From the NCBI RefSeq assembly GCF_902686445.1, contig NC_062229.1, forward strand, positions 6,047,503 to 6,111,502: a DNA stretch of 64,000 nt. The letters run 5' to 3'. The notes under the pieces were generated by a model, which saw only the letters and a list, made by a program, of their open reading frames with translations, did not search any database and had not been told where the DNA came from. Shown one piece after another: positions 23,640 through 34,144 of the stretch. The translations under genes were made by a program, and so were the position numbers. The number at the start of each line of letters is the position of its first letter. Position 1 is the first letter of the stretch. The DNA is from Sciurus carolinensis (taxonomy: Eukaryota > Chordata > Mammalia > Rodentia > Sciuridae).

Positions 23640-24912
23640 AAATACCATGGCTTTCTAATAAACCAGTTTGGGTCCCTCAGTGATCCCTATCTAAAGAAAA
23701 ATTACAGGCATCCCAACAATTAATACAAGAACAATTGGAAGCAGGACATATAGAGCTTTCCACTTCCCCCTGGAATTCACCGATATTTATCATTAAAAAG
23801 AAATCAGGGGAATGGAGACTTTTACATGACCTCAGAGAGGTTAATAAAACTATGCAAATTATGGGTCCTACTCAGCCTGGACTTCCTAACCCTATAGCCA
23901 TTCCCAAGAATTTTCACCTGATAGCTATTGACATAAAGGATTGCTTCCTCTCTATTCTTCTACATCCTGAAGATGCTCCCAGATTTGCTTTTACAGTTCC
24001 TTCTATTAATCATGAGGGACCAGATCAAAGATATCATTGGAAAGTTTTGCCTCAAGGCAGGGCAAACAGCCCAACTATATGTCAGGTTTCTGTAGATCAA
24101 GTTTTACAACCCATAAGAAAAAAGTATCCAAAACTCATCTGTCTCCATTATATGGATGACATTCTATTAGATCATCCTGATCATCAGAATCTCCTTGAGA
24201 TATTTGGGGATATGGCTATCAGCCTAAGACAACATGGGTTAATCATAGAAGAAGAAAATGTACAAACTAGATCCCCTATCTTGTATCTAGGACACATTCA
24301 TCAAACCTCAAAAAATCCAGCTCAGTAAAGATCGGTTAACCACTTTAAATGATTTCCAAAATCTACTGGGAGATATTAATTGGCTTTGGCCAACTTTGGG
24401 CCTCTCCACAGGAGAATTAAAGCCTTTATTGACATACTCCATGGGGATCCTGATCCATCTTCTCTAAGATTTTTAACTAATGAAGCTAGAGAAGCTTTAA
24501 GCAGAGTAGAAAGGGCTATTGAGTGTGCCCACTGTGATAGAATTAATTTCTTAAAACCACCTCTGTTTGTAGTAATTCCTTCTCAATATACACCCACAGG
24601 TGTTTTCTGGCAAGAGGGAACTTTGATGTGGATACATTTGTCTGTCTCTTCAAAAAATGTAATTGAACCCTATACTTCTATGGTAGCACAACTCATTCTT
24701 CAAGGACTTAAATCTGCAATTAGAGTATTTGGAATTCATCCTACTACTATTATCACTCCTTACTCAGCCCAACAAGTTGAATATTTATGCGCTAATGATA
24801 ATGATTGGGCTATAGCTAAATGTTCTACTTTTGCAAATTTTGATAATTATATTCCTAAATCTCCCTTATTATCCTTTTGTTTAAACCATCCTGTTATATT
24901 TCAATTCAAGTA
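23640..24912 (+). pseudogene. ERV pol: reverse transcriptase and connection region, truncated
   Basis: The RT frame (23735-24328) carries the fingers segment SPWNSPIFIIKKKSGEWR, the LPQG-type segment with Arg replacing Met after it, and the catalytic YMDD at 24149-24160. Upstream RT sequence (23640-23734) is interrupted by a TGA. After 24328 the frame shifts for about 80 bases, then resumes at 24380-24912 with the thumb/connection region. RNase H and integrase are missing. It would copy retroviral RNA in an intact element; this copy cannot. Confidence 0.85.
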
Positions 24913-24949
24913 ATTCAAGTTTCCTAGACCCTGCTTTGGACATGAGTCT

Positions 24950-25430
24950 GGAGTCCCCCACCGTTCCATCCCATGGAAGCTGTCAGGAGAACTCATGCAT
25001 AAGATGATGGACCCCAATCCCCTGAGGCTCCTCCTGCCTGCTTGTCATCACTGAGATGTGTTCTGGGGGAGCATTGAAAACCCTCTCAGTGCAGCTGTCC
25101 TGCAACTGGCCTTCCACTTTCTGTGCATGGTGGCAGCCACCATTTTCCTCTTGAGCATAAATCTTCTCTTTGCAAACAGGGTGTGTGTGACAACACCATC
25201 CATCATTGCCTTGCACCTTGTGGAGGCAGAAGGGAGACATGACACTCAGATCCACCTCACTTTCTGTTATCTCCCCCAGATCTTCATCCAGATGAGCTTG
25301 GTGTCATCTCTGGTAGCTGACTGAGTACCTGGGGAGGAAGTGTAGACCCATGAGATGACATCCCTCAACCTGTCCTCCTTTCTAAAACTACAAAATATTT
25401 TAAGTTGTAAGAACAGCAGAAAGAGTGTGA
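24950..25430 (+). other. Orphan OR intron block (E-type) next to the ERV break
   Basis: It aligns with the sequence immediately downstream of modules E1 (minus, 1440 to about 960), E2 (10510 to about 9960) and E3 (44244-44740). Shared segments include CATTTTCCTCTTGAGC-type sequence near 25140 and AGGGAGACATG near 25233. The exon module that should precede it is missing; the retroviral pol ends there instead. The hydrophobic-looking frame at 25058-25324 is explained by this homology and is not called as a gene. Confidence 0.6.
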
Positions 25431-25442
25431 TAATAATTTTCC

Positions 25443-25655
25443 AGGTCATCACAGTGGTGCACGCCAATAATCCCAGTGGGTTGGAAGATTGAGGCAGGAA
25501 GATTGCACATTCAAATCCAGCCTCAGCAACCTAGCAAGACCCGGAGCAACTCACAGAGGGCTTATGTCGAAATAAAAGTACAAAAAAGGGTGGAGATGTG
25601 ACTCTGTGGTTAGCACCCCGGGTTCAATCCTCAGTACCAAAACATAATAATAATA
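25443..25655 (+). mobile_element. B1-dID composite SINE
   Basis: A B1 half (AATAATCCCAGTGGG..., GAGGCAGGAAGATTG) is followed by an ID half with degraded A box and B box (GGTTCAATCC) and a short AT-rich tail. This composite is characteristic of squirrel-related rodents. Confidence 0.85.
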
Positions 25656-26339
25656 GTTTTCCAAATAGCACCATTCACCCTGTTCCAGAATTACAAGCAT
25701 CCATGTAGTGCGGGAATAGCTTCAAGTCCTGCTTCCTGCACAAGCAGCACAGGTGCAGAAGGAGCCCTCATACCCCCATTCCTCTCCTTCCCTTCTCAGA
25801 GGCAGGATCAGGGGATGTTTCCCAATGCCTGAGTTCACGTCACCACAGATTCATTTGTACACAAATGGAGGAAGGATAACACAATCATATTATTTAAATA
25901 AAAATGGAGAAATGAATTATGCTATAATAATACAGTTCATCACTGTGGTAATTAAAAACTGCTAAATAGAAATGAAAGTAAACATGAATTAAATATATGT
26001 TACATAGAAAGTTCCAATGAAATGGTATGCACAGTATAATCCTGTTTATACGCAGCTTCTTTTTAAAATGGAAAAAGCAATTATTTAAGAAGAATAATAC
26101 CAAAAACTATAAATCTACAGGGTATTTATATTTTTCACATTAGTGTCCTGATACCATGAGGTAAAGAGAAGAAACAAGGTCATACATCAAGCATGGTTTC
26201 GGGCATATGTGTATTATTTGCTGAAATCATAGTGACTGGAGTCAGGACTGTGATGTTGCTGATTTGACAATGTTGGGTGGTGGGAACTCAGCCTCTTGTT
26301 ATCAGCGGTGCTTTTGATAAGTTTGAATGATTCATATAT

Positions 26340-26888
26340 TGTTATGGGGTGCAACTTAAGAACAGACCAATCACCACTGAGAAGTCCAAATTTGAGAGCC
26401 TTTATTAAGCTGGCTGGCAGACTGTCTCATACAATGCCCCAAAACATGGCTATTGGGAGAACAGCCCGACCATAGGGTTGTAGAGGTTCTTATGCCAAAA
26501 ATCACATCAGTCATAAGTGTCTGTTGATATGATTTGAAATTAAAAACTAAAATCATGAGATCACCAACAGAGGGGGAATTGTGTCACCTAGGTACAAAGT
26601 AAAGAATGGTTACTAACATTCACACAATTATCGTTTACATGGTACATTGGTTAGGAGCAATAGGGATCAAAAGAGAGCAATTTTTATTACATAAGAATTG
26701 TCATTGTGTATTGCTAAACATGTCACACTAAGTAACTGAGGATGGGTACAGAGGCGGGGTGTTCCCATGGGAGAAAATTATTTCCTACATAACATGGAGT
26801 TTCAGTGCAAAATGGAATCTGTTTAGTCATTTCCCTTATAGCCTGGTCTATAACATTCTTATGGAGTCAGATCTGTCAACCCATCACA
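26340..26888 (-). mobile_element. Probable solo LTR, minus strand
   Basis: On the minus strand the right part contains TTAATAAAGGCTCTC (poly-A signal, about 26400) and ends CCCCATAACA at 26340, typical of an LTR R-U5 end. The U3 side begins somewhere between 26855 (ATAACA, giving a TGTTAT/ATAACA inverted repeat) and 26888. The partner duplicate near 53235 lacks it, so it inserted after duplication. I could not confirm a target-site duplication. The family is unknown. Confidence 0.5.
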
Positions 26889-28371
26889 TAATGAACAGAA
26901 CATCACATGTGGGTTGGAATAGATGTTTAAAATGTTTCTCACAGAATACCCTTTAGGTCACATGATTTAGGTTTTCAATTCTTGTACTAATTCATATTCC
27001 TTTGTTTAACAGCTAACTTATGTTAGGTGCAGTATGTCCGTGACAGATGAACAGTGATGCCACTGAGATTTCTTTCCTTTCCTCTCTACATGACCAAGTT
27101 TCCCATGAGGAGGGTGAGCACATGAAATTCACTGCCCAGGAAATCTGCAGTTATAATACTAATGGTGGTCTCTCTTTCTGTTTTCATTTCTCATTTTGCA
27201 CCACAAAGAACTTTCCTTGTCTGAAAAAACTCCAGGTGCATTTTTTCATGACACAAATAATAAATCAATAAGAAATATCACTGAGTGGGTCCAAACCTTT
27301 GAGCCTTGTGCCAATGGATTCTGGTCCATCCATTTCTCACCATTTCAACAACCTCATGAGTTTTATGAAAGACCCTGCAATAGCGTTGAGGACACTGTGA
27401 GTCTTCAAACAGTAAAATAATCTTTTTCCATTGACAAAGCCAGTGCATAATTTAATTCAGCATGTGTGAGACTGGGAATTACCCCAAAGGACTGCCTGTT
27501 GTGCCTCTCAGAGGAGGGAGATCCATGTTCTACAGGGACATTCCTGTGACACACCCAGTGCTATGTTATCTTCTATGTCTCTGTCTCCTGAGCACCAAGA
27601 GATTGATTGATGAAATCTAAAGCATCATTTCTGGATCCTATGCTTTTATCTTCTTCTTACATTCAGTTGTGTTTTTTGTTGGTGATTGTTTATTTCATTC
27701 TAAGTCATATGCCACCCAACACCGAAGGGAAAGATCCTCTGTAAGACCCAGAGTAATCTAGAGAGTTTATTATAATATTTATGTTTGTTTGAAGGTGTGG
27801 AATAGTTCTGAAAGAAAAGAGTCATGTTGGTTAATTATGTTCTCTACACTTGGCACAAAATGGGCCCAAGTAACTGCTTAATTTTCACTGAGCTGAATGT
27901 CAGTTCATGTGAGGGCATGGAAGGAAAGTGTGGAAGGAAATAGAAGCAGAGGGAAGAATGTTGGCATTCACTTGTAGTTATGATACAGAAGAGAGACTAA
28001 AAATTAAAATCAAAATTAAGGTCTGAGAAATGTTACTACACTTAAAAGGAGATATTCTTGATTGTTTGCATTTTTATAATGTCTTAGATAAATTTGCTGT
28101 TCTATTATGTTTGTTTGTATAAGGTAAGCTAATTTTTCACATGTAAAATTCAGTTATGTTTCCTGATATAATAAAATGGTTATAAACACATAAAATGGAA
28201 GATGGGTGTTTATTTTGAAGCTCAATGTGTTTATACTAGGTATATAAAATGGAGGTGAGCAGAAAGAATGCAGAGAACTGGGTGAGGTAAACCTGGCCTC
28301 CCGAGTCTGGAGACCAGCCACCCTGATTTCCTCTGCTCTACAGATTTGGTCTTTAAGAACATGCACTCCTG

Positions 28372-28595
28372 GGATCAGAAGGATGTAACATTTCTGGTAT
28401 AAGGAGGAACTGTGGGTATTGAGCCCTGAGGGACACAGAGACTGGAGGTATCAACTAGTGAAAGCCTCACTCAGAATCCCAGGAAATAAGGAAGCAGCAG
28501 CTGGGCCTTCAACCAATGATGGTCCTTCCTGAGCTGAGCCCACAGAGTCAGAGTGTGTCCTCCACCCTGAGTCACGTTTCTGCCTCCACATACAG
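28372..28595 (+). promoter_or_regulatory. OR 5'-exon/promoter module F1 with splice donor
   Basis: It starts at GGATC (28372) and ends TACAG followed by GTGAGG, a strong donor with GT at 28596-28597. A TATA-like TATATAAAAT lies at about 28241. The palindrome position reads CCCTGAGGG (28424-28432), with one extra spacer base compared with an EBF-type site. It is about 6.3 kb upstream of the acceptor of the pseudogene at 34881, with an L1 inserted in between. It is the partner of F2 at 56517-56743. Confidence 0.55.
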
Positions 28596-28795
28596 GTGAG
28601 GTGCTGGGTCGTTCCCTGGGAAGCCAGCCTGGTAGCTCAAAGTCCCTTGGTTAAGGTTTTGGACACAGGGCAGGGGCTCTGCTCCAGTTTCCTCCCAGGG
28701 AAACAGTGAGGGAAGGGCAGGCAGAGGATGAGGAGAGCAGGTCCCTGGACTCTGCTGCCGGACTCCACCTCCTGACACATTCTCTTCACATTTTT

Positions 28796-31700
28796 TTATA
28801 TTTATTATTATTGTAAACAAATGGGATACATGTTGTTTCTGTTTCTACATGGAGTAAAAGCATACCATTTGCATATTCATACATTTACATAGAGTAATGA
28901 TGTTTGATTCATTCCATTTTACCCTTCCCCTGAACCTCTCTCAACACCCCTCCCACCTCTCTTTTCCCTCTATACATTCCCTCCTTCCTCCATTCTTGCC
29001 CCCCTCCTCTGCCCCATTACGTGTCATTATACGCTTATCAGTGAGATCATTCACCTTTTGGATTTTTGAGATTGGCTTATATCACTTAACATGATATTCT
29101 CCAATTTCATCCATTTGCCTTCAAATGCCATAATTATATTGTTCTTTATAGCTGAGTAATATTCCATTGTATATATATACCACACTTTCTTTATGCATTC
29201 ATCAATTGAAGGGTATCTAGGTTGGTTCCACAGTCTGGCTATTGTGAATTAAGCAGCTTGAACTTTGATGTGGCTATATCTCTGTAGTATGCTGATTTTA
29301 AGTCCTTTGGGCATAGGCCAAGGAGTGGGATAGCTGGGTCAAATGGTAGGTTCATTCCAAATTTTCTAAGGAATCTCCACACTGATTTCCAGAATGGCTG
29401 CACTAATTTGCCGCCCCACCAGCAATGTATGAGTGTACCTTTTTCCCAAAATTTTCTCCAACACCTATTGTTGCTTGTATTCTTGATAATAGCCATTCTA
29501 ATTGGTGTGAGATGGAATCTTAGTGCAGTTTTTTTTTTTTTTTTGCATTTCTCTTATTACTAATGATGGTGAACATTTTTTCATGTTTGCTGATTGCTTG
29601 TAGATCTTCTGTGAAGTGTCTGTTCATATCCTTAGCCCATTTGTTGATTGGGTTATTTGTATTCTTGGAGTAGAGTTATTTGAGTCTTTATATATTCTGA
29701 AAATTAGCGCTCTATCTGAAGTATGAAAGGCAAAGATATTCTCTCATTCTGTAGGCTCTCTCATCGCATTGCTGACAGTTTCCGTTGCTGAGAGAAAGCT
29801 ATTTAGTTTGAATCTATCCCAGTTATTGATTCGTGCTTTTATTTCTTGTGCTATGGGAGTCCTGTTAAGGAAGTCTGATCCTAAGCCAAAAAGGTGAAGA
29901 TGTGGACCTACTTTTTCTCCTATAAGACGCAGGTCTGATTCCAAGGTCCTTGATCCATTGTGAGTTGATTTTTGTGCAGGTTGAGAGACAGGGGTTTAGT
30001 TTCATTCTGTTGCATATGAATTTCCAGTTTTCCCAGCACCATTTATTGAAGAGGCTATTTTTCTCCATTGCATATTTTTGGCACCTTTGTCTGCTATGAG
30101 AAAATTGTATTTATTTGAGTTTGTGTCCGTGTCCTCTATTCTGTACCATTGATCTATGTGTCTATTTTGGTGACAATACCATGGTCTTTTTGTTATTATT
30201 GCTTTGTAGTATAGTTGAAGTTCTGATATTGTGATACTCCCTGTTTCATTCTTCCTGCTAAGCATTGCTTTAGCTATTCTGGCCTTCTTATTCTTCCAGA
30301 TGAATTTCATGATTGCTTGCTCTATTTCTGTAAGGTACATCATTGGGATTTTAATTGGAATTGCATTGAATCTGTATAGCACTTTTTGAAGTATGGCCAT
30401 TTTGACAATATTAATTCTAGCTATACAAGAACATGGGAGATCTTTACATCTTCTAAGGTCTTCCTCAATTTCTTTATTCAATGTTTTGTAGTTTTCATTG
30501 TAGAGATCTTTTACCTCTTTGGTTACATTGATTCCTAAGTATTTTATTTTTTTTTGAGGCTATTGCAAATGGAGTTGTTTTCCTCATTTCCCATTCTGCT
30601 GTTTCGTCGCGTGTGTATAAAAATGCTTTAGATTTATGCGTGTTGATTCTATAGCCTGCTATTTTGCTGAATTCATTGATGAGGTCTAGAAGTTTTCTGG
30701 AAGAGGTTTTTGGATCCTCTAAATATAGAATCATGTCATCCGCACATCGTGACAGCTTAAGTTCCTATTTTCCTATTCTTATCACTTTAATTTCTTTAGA
30801 GTGCCTAATTGCTCTGGCTACAGTTTCAAGGACAATGTTGAATAGAAGTGGTGAAAGAGGACATCCCTGTCTTGCTCCTGTTTTTGAAGGGAATGGTTTC
30901 AGTTTTTCTCCATTAGGAATGATGTTGGCCATGGACTTAGCATAAATAACCTTTACAATGTTCAGGTATGTTCCTACTATCCCTATTTTTTCTAGTGTTT
31001 TGAGATGAAGGGGTGTTGTATTTTGTCGAATGCTTTTTCTGCATCAATTGAAAGAACCATATGATTCTTATCCTTAAGTCTATTGACATGATGGATTACG
31101 TTTATTGATTTACGAATGTTGAACCATCCTTGCATTCCAGGGATGAATCCCACTTGATCGTGGTGCACAATTTTCTTAATATGTTTTTGGATACAGTTTG
31201 CCAATATTTTTCTAAGGATCTTTGCATGTGTATTCATCAAGGATATTGGTCTAAAATTTTCTTTCCTTGATGTATCTTTGCTTGGTCTGGGTATGAGGGT
31301 GATATTAGCTTCATAAAATGAGTTCCGTAGGGTACCTTCCTTTTCTATATCCTGGACTACTTGAGAAGTATTGGAATGAGTTCTTCTTTGAAGGACTTGT
31401 AAAACTCGACTGAGAATCCATCCCATCCTGGGCTTTCCTTGGATGGTAGATTTTTAATTGCTTCTTCTATTTCATTGCTTGATATTGATCTGTTTAAATT
31501 GTGTATGTCCTCCTGGTTCAGTTTGGGAGGAGCATATATCTCCAGAAATTTGTCAATATGTTCAGTAGTTTCTATTTTGTTTAATACAGCTTTTCAAAGT
31601 AGCTTCTCATTACGTTCTGTATCTCAGTGGTGTCTGTCCTGATATTTCCTTTTTCATCATGTATTTTAGTAATTTGAGTCTTCTCTGTCCTTCTCTTGTT

Positions 31701-32580
31701 AGTGTGGCTAAGTGTTTGTCTATTTTGTTTACATTCTCAAAGAACCAGCTTTTTGTTTTGTCAATTTTTGAATTGTTTCTTTCGTTTCAATTTCATTGAT
31801 TTCAGCTCTGATTTTGATTATTTCCTGTCTTCTACTAATTTTGCTGTTATTCTGTTCCTATTTTTCTAGGGCTTTGAGCTGTAATGTTAGGTCATTTAGT
31901 TGTTGACTTTTCATTCTTTTCTGCAATGTGCTCCATGCAATGAATTTTCCTCTTAGTACAGCTTTCATAGAGTCCCAGAGATTTTGATATGTTGTATCGT
32001 TGTTCTCATTGACCTCTAAGAATTTTTTAATCTCCTTCCTGATGGTTTCTGTGATCCATGCTTCATTCAATAGCATATTACTTAGTCTCCAGGTGTTGGA
32101 GTAATTTCTCTTTTTTATTTTGGCATTGATTTCTGCTCTCTGTCCATTATGATCTGATAGATCACAAGGCAGTATCTCTATTTTTTTGCATTTCCTAAGG
32201 GCTGCTTTGTGGCATAACATATGGTTTATTTTTGAGATGGTTCCATGTGCTGCTGAGAAGGAAGTGAATCTGCTCGTTGATGGAAGGAATATTCTATATA
32301 TGCCTGTTAAGTCTAGGTTATTGATTGTGTTATTGAGTTCTATGATTTCTTTGGTTGGATTTTGTTTGGAAGATCTATCTAGTGGTGAAAGTGGCACATT
32401 AAAGTCACCCAGAATTACTGTGTTGTGGCCTATGTGATTCCTGAAATTGAGAAGGATTTGTTTGATACACAGGGATGCACCATTGTTTGGGGCATAAATA
32501 TTTACTATCGTTATGTCTTCCTGATTTATGGTTCCCTGAAGCAGTATGAAATGTCCTTCTTTATCCCTTCTGACTAACTT
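28796..32580 (-). mobile_element. LINE-1, 3.8 kb, 5' truncated in ORF2 endonuclease (L1 B)
   Basis: The minus-strand element runs from the ORF2 endonuclease region (32580) to the 3' UTR and poly-A (T-rich at 28796-28810). Flanks share TCTTCACATTTTT at 28783-28795 and 32580-32592, a target-site duplication. The duplicate locus at 56850-56880 reads straight through, giving the empty site. ORF2 pieces at 31858-32580, 30992-31426 and 30002-30481 are broken by stops and shifts. The endonuclease SDH residues remain. It cannot move by itself. Confidence 0.9.
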
Positions 32581-32764
32581 CTTCACATTTTTGACAACTT
32601 TCAACCATCTTTTGTAATGCTGGACATTACATAATGCTGGGCTGTCTCTATACATCTTCAGCGACCATTTTTCTTCTAAATAGAAATCTAGTGCTTCTCA
32701 ATCATGGAGGCTCCTTTAAAATATTTTGATATTCTGTTGAGGTACGTGAGTTTTCATCAGGGTA

Positions 32765-33360
32765 GTAGCTTGCTGGGGATGCTATAATTAAACACCACAC
32801 AATGGCTGAATTAATAATGGAAATTAATTTTTAACATGTGTTGTGGCATATATAGTCTGTTATCCCAGCAGCTTGAGAGGCTGAGGATGGAATCACAAGT
32901 TCAAGCCAACCTCAGCATCTTAGCGAGGCCCTAAGCAACTTAGTAAAACCCTGTCTCTAAGGAAAATATAAAAACTGCTGGGGATGTGGCTCAGTGGTTC
33001 AGCATGTGAGTTCAATCCCTGGGACCAGAAAGAAAACATTGGTTTCTCACCATCAGGAGGCTGTTGTTTGAATGGTCAGGGTGCCAGCAGGGTTTTTCCT
33101 CTGGTGGTCTCTGCTCACCTTGTAGCTGGCTGTCTTTTCCCAGTGTCATGTCATGGTCCTCACTTTGTAGGTGTCTGTGTCCCAATCTCATCTTTTATAT
33201 GGTCCCCAGTCATTTTGGAGTGACTCATTCGAGTGAGTGTATTCTACCTTACTAACCTCTTCACAGAACCAGCTCCAAAGGCAGTCCCGTTCTGAGGCAG
33301 TGAGAGTTAAGATTTTATTGTATATGTTTCAATGGGGACAGTATCTACCCTGTAACTCTC
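32765..33360 (-). mobile_element. Possible MaLR-type LTR interrupted by a SINE
   Basis: The segments 32765-32837 and 33031-33360 resemble the reverse of a mammalian MaLR-like LTR (GCTATAATTAAACACCACACAATGG-type end; GGAGGCTG near 33058; CACCAGTCAT-like part near 33210). They are separated by the B1-dID at 32838-33030. The match is weak and by eye. Confidence 0.35.
32838..33030 (+). mobile_element. B1-dID composite SINE
   Basis: A B1 half (TATCCCAGCAGCTTGAGAGG, AACCCTGTCTCTAAGG) is followed by an ID half with intact A box (GGGATGTGGCTCAGTGGTT) and B box (GAGTTCAATCC). Well preserved compared with the ID-only SINEs. Confidence 0.9.
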
Positions 33361-34144
33361 AGTCCCTCCCTTATGCCTTTTCTGGTTCTTAATTTAGGTT
33401 TCCTCATATTCCTATAGGGGTTATGAGTCTCTGGGAGGAAGGTGGCCATGAAGAAGGACTCACCTTGCAGCTTCCTAGTCCCTTTGCTTTGCTTTTAGAA
33501 GGACCCACCGGAGCTACAATTAGTGTAGTCAACAGTAACAGTGGTAACACAGGAGCTCCTGAATCCTCTTTAAGAAACTGGAAATGTTGACATTTTGCTA
33601 TGATTCTTTCAGATCTTTTCAGATGAAGTAATAAAATGTGGAGGTTATAGAAGACACCACCTCGGTTTCCACTCCATTCTTCTCCTTCCCATCCCAGCAT
33701 CTGCCATGTGGATCGTGCCAGTGCCCTCATACATGTCTCAATTTGTACATGTACTCACAAATAAAGTGTGCCTATTTTGTATATGTAGCTCAATGAATGC
33801 AAATTTCAGGGAAGAGTTTGTGTGCTGAAATGACCTTTGGGAATCTTGATTATATACAAATAGAAGGAAAGAAAGAAGCATCCATGATACAAGTATTCAT
33901 TTGGCCCAGACACAGGATCACATATATAGCAATAAAAAGGAAAGAAATGATACATAAATTAGAAACCTGGTTCACAAAAGCATAAATTTCTAGAGTAGGA
34001 AAAAATTATATGGACAAATTCTAATCCTGCAATAATTAAAATATCTTTGTAACCTACACATGCATATAAATATTCATTGTGTACTATGCATGTGTGACTT
34101 AAATTATAGTGAATCAAGAAGGGCTAGCACCCATCACTCAATGA
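33361..34144. other. Predicted OR intron, nothing recognised
   Basis: It lies between module F1 and the pseudogene coding exon. No ORF or repeat I can support. Confidence 0.45.

Larger units (their letters stand above)
20644..24914 (+). mobile_element. Class II (betaretrovirus/IAP-like) endogenous retrovirus, 3'-truncated
   Basis: The order is 5' LTR (20644-21212), primer binding site, gag, dUTPase, protease with G-patch, and reverse transcriptase with connection region. RNase H, integrase, env and a 3' LTR are absent. Similarity to pol stops at about 24914, and the next recognisable sequence is OR-intron-like (24950-25430). Every reading frame carries stops or shifts. A dUTPase next to a protease with a C-terminal G-patch places it with betaretrovirus-like ERVs. 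It cannot make virus. Its position is close to the point where OR orientation switches. Confidence 0.9.
25865..28795. repeat. Segmental duplication A (partner 52795-56890)
   Basis: Two parts align clearly: 25865-26338 with 52795-53235, and 28140-28795 with 56290-56870. The middle differs because this copy has a solo LTR and extra sequence, and the partner has an L1. The block 26890-27420 is also similar to parts of 45480-45800 and 57640-57950, including a TCCATTTCTCACCATT-type segment near 27330. I infer repeated duplication of an OR upstream cassette. Confidence 0.65.

Noticed and set aside
25058..25324. Hydrophobic 88-codon ORF, looked like a membrane protein fragment
   Set aside because: The DNA aligns with non-coding OR intron blocks after modules E1-E3, where the frame is not conserved.
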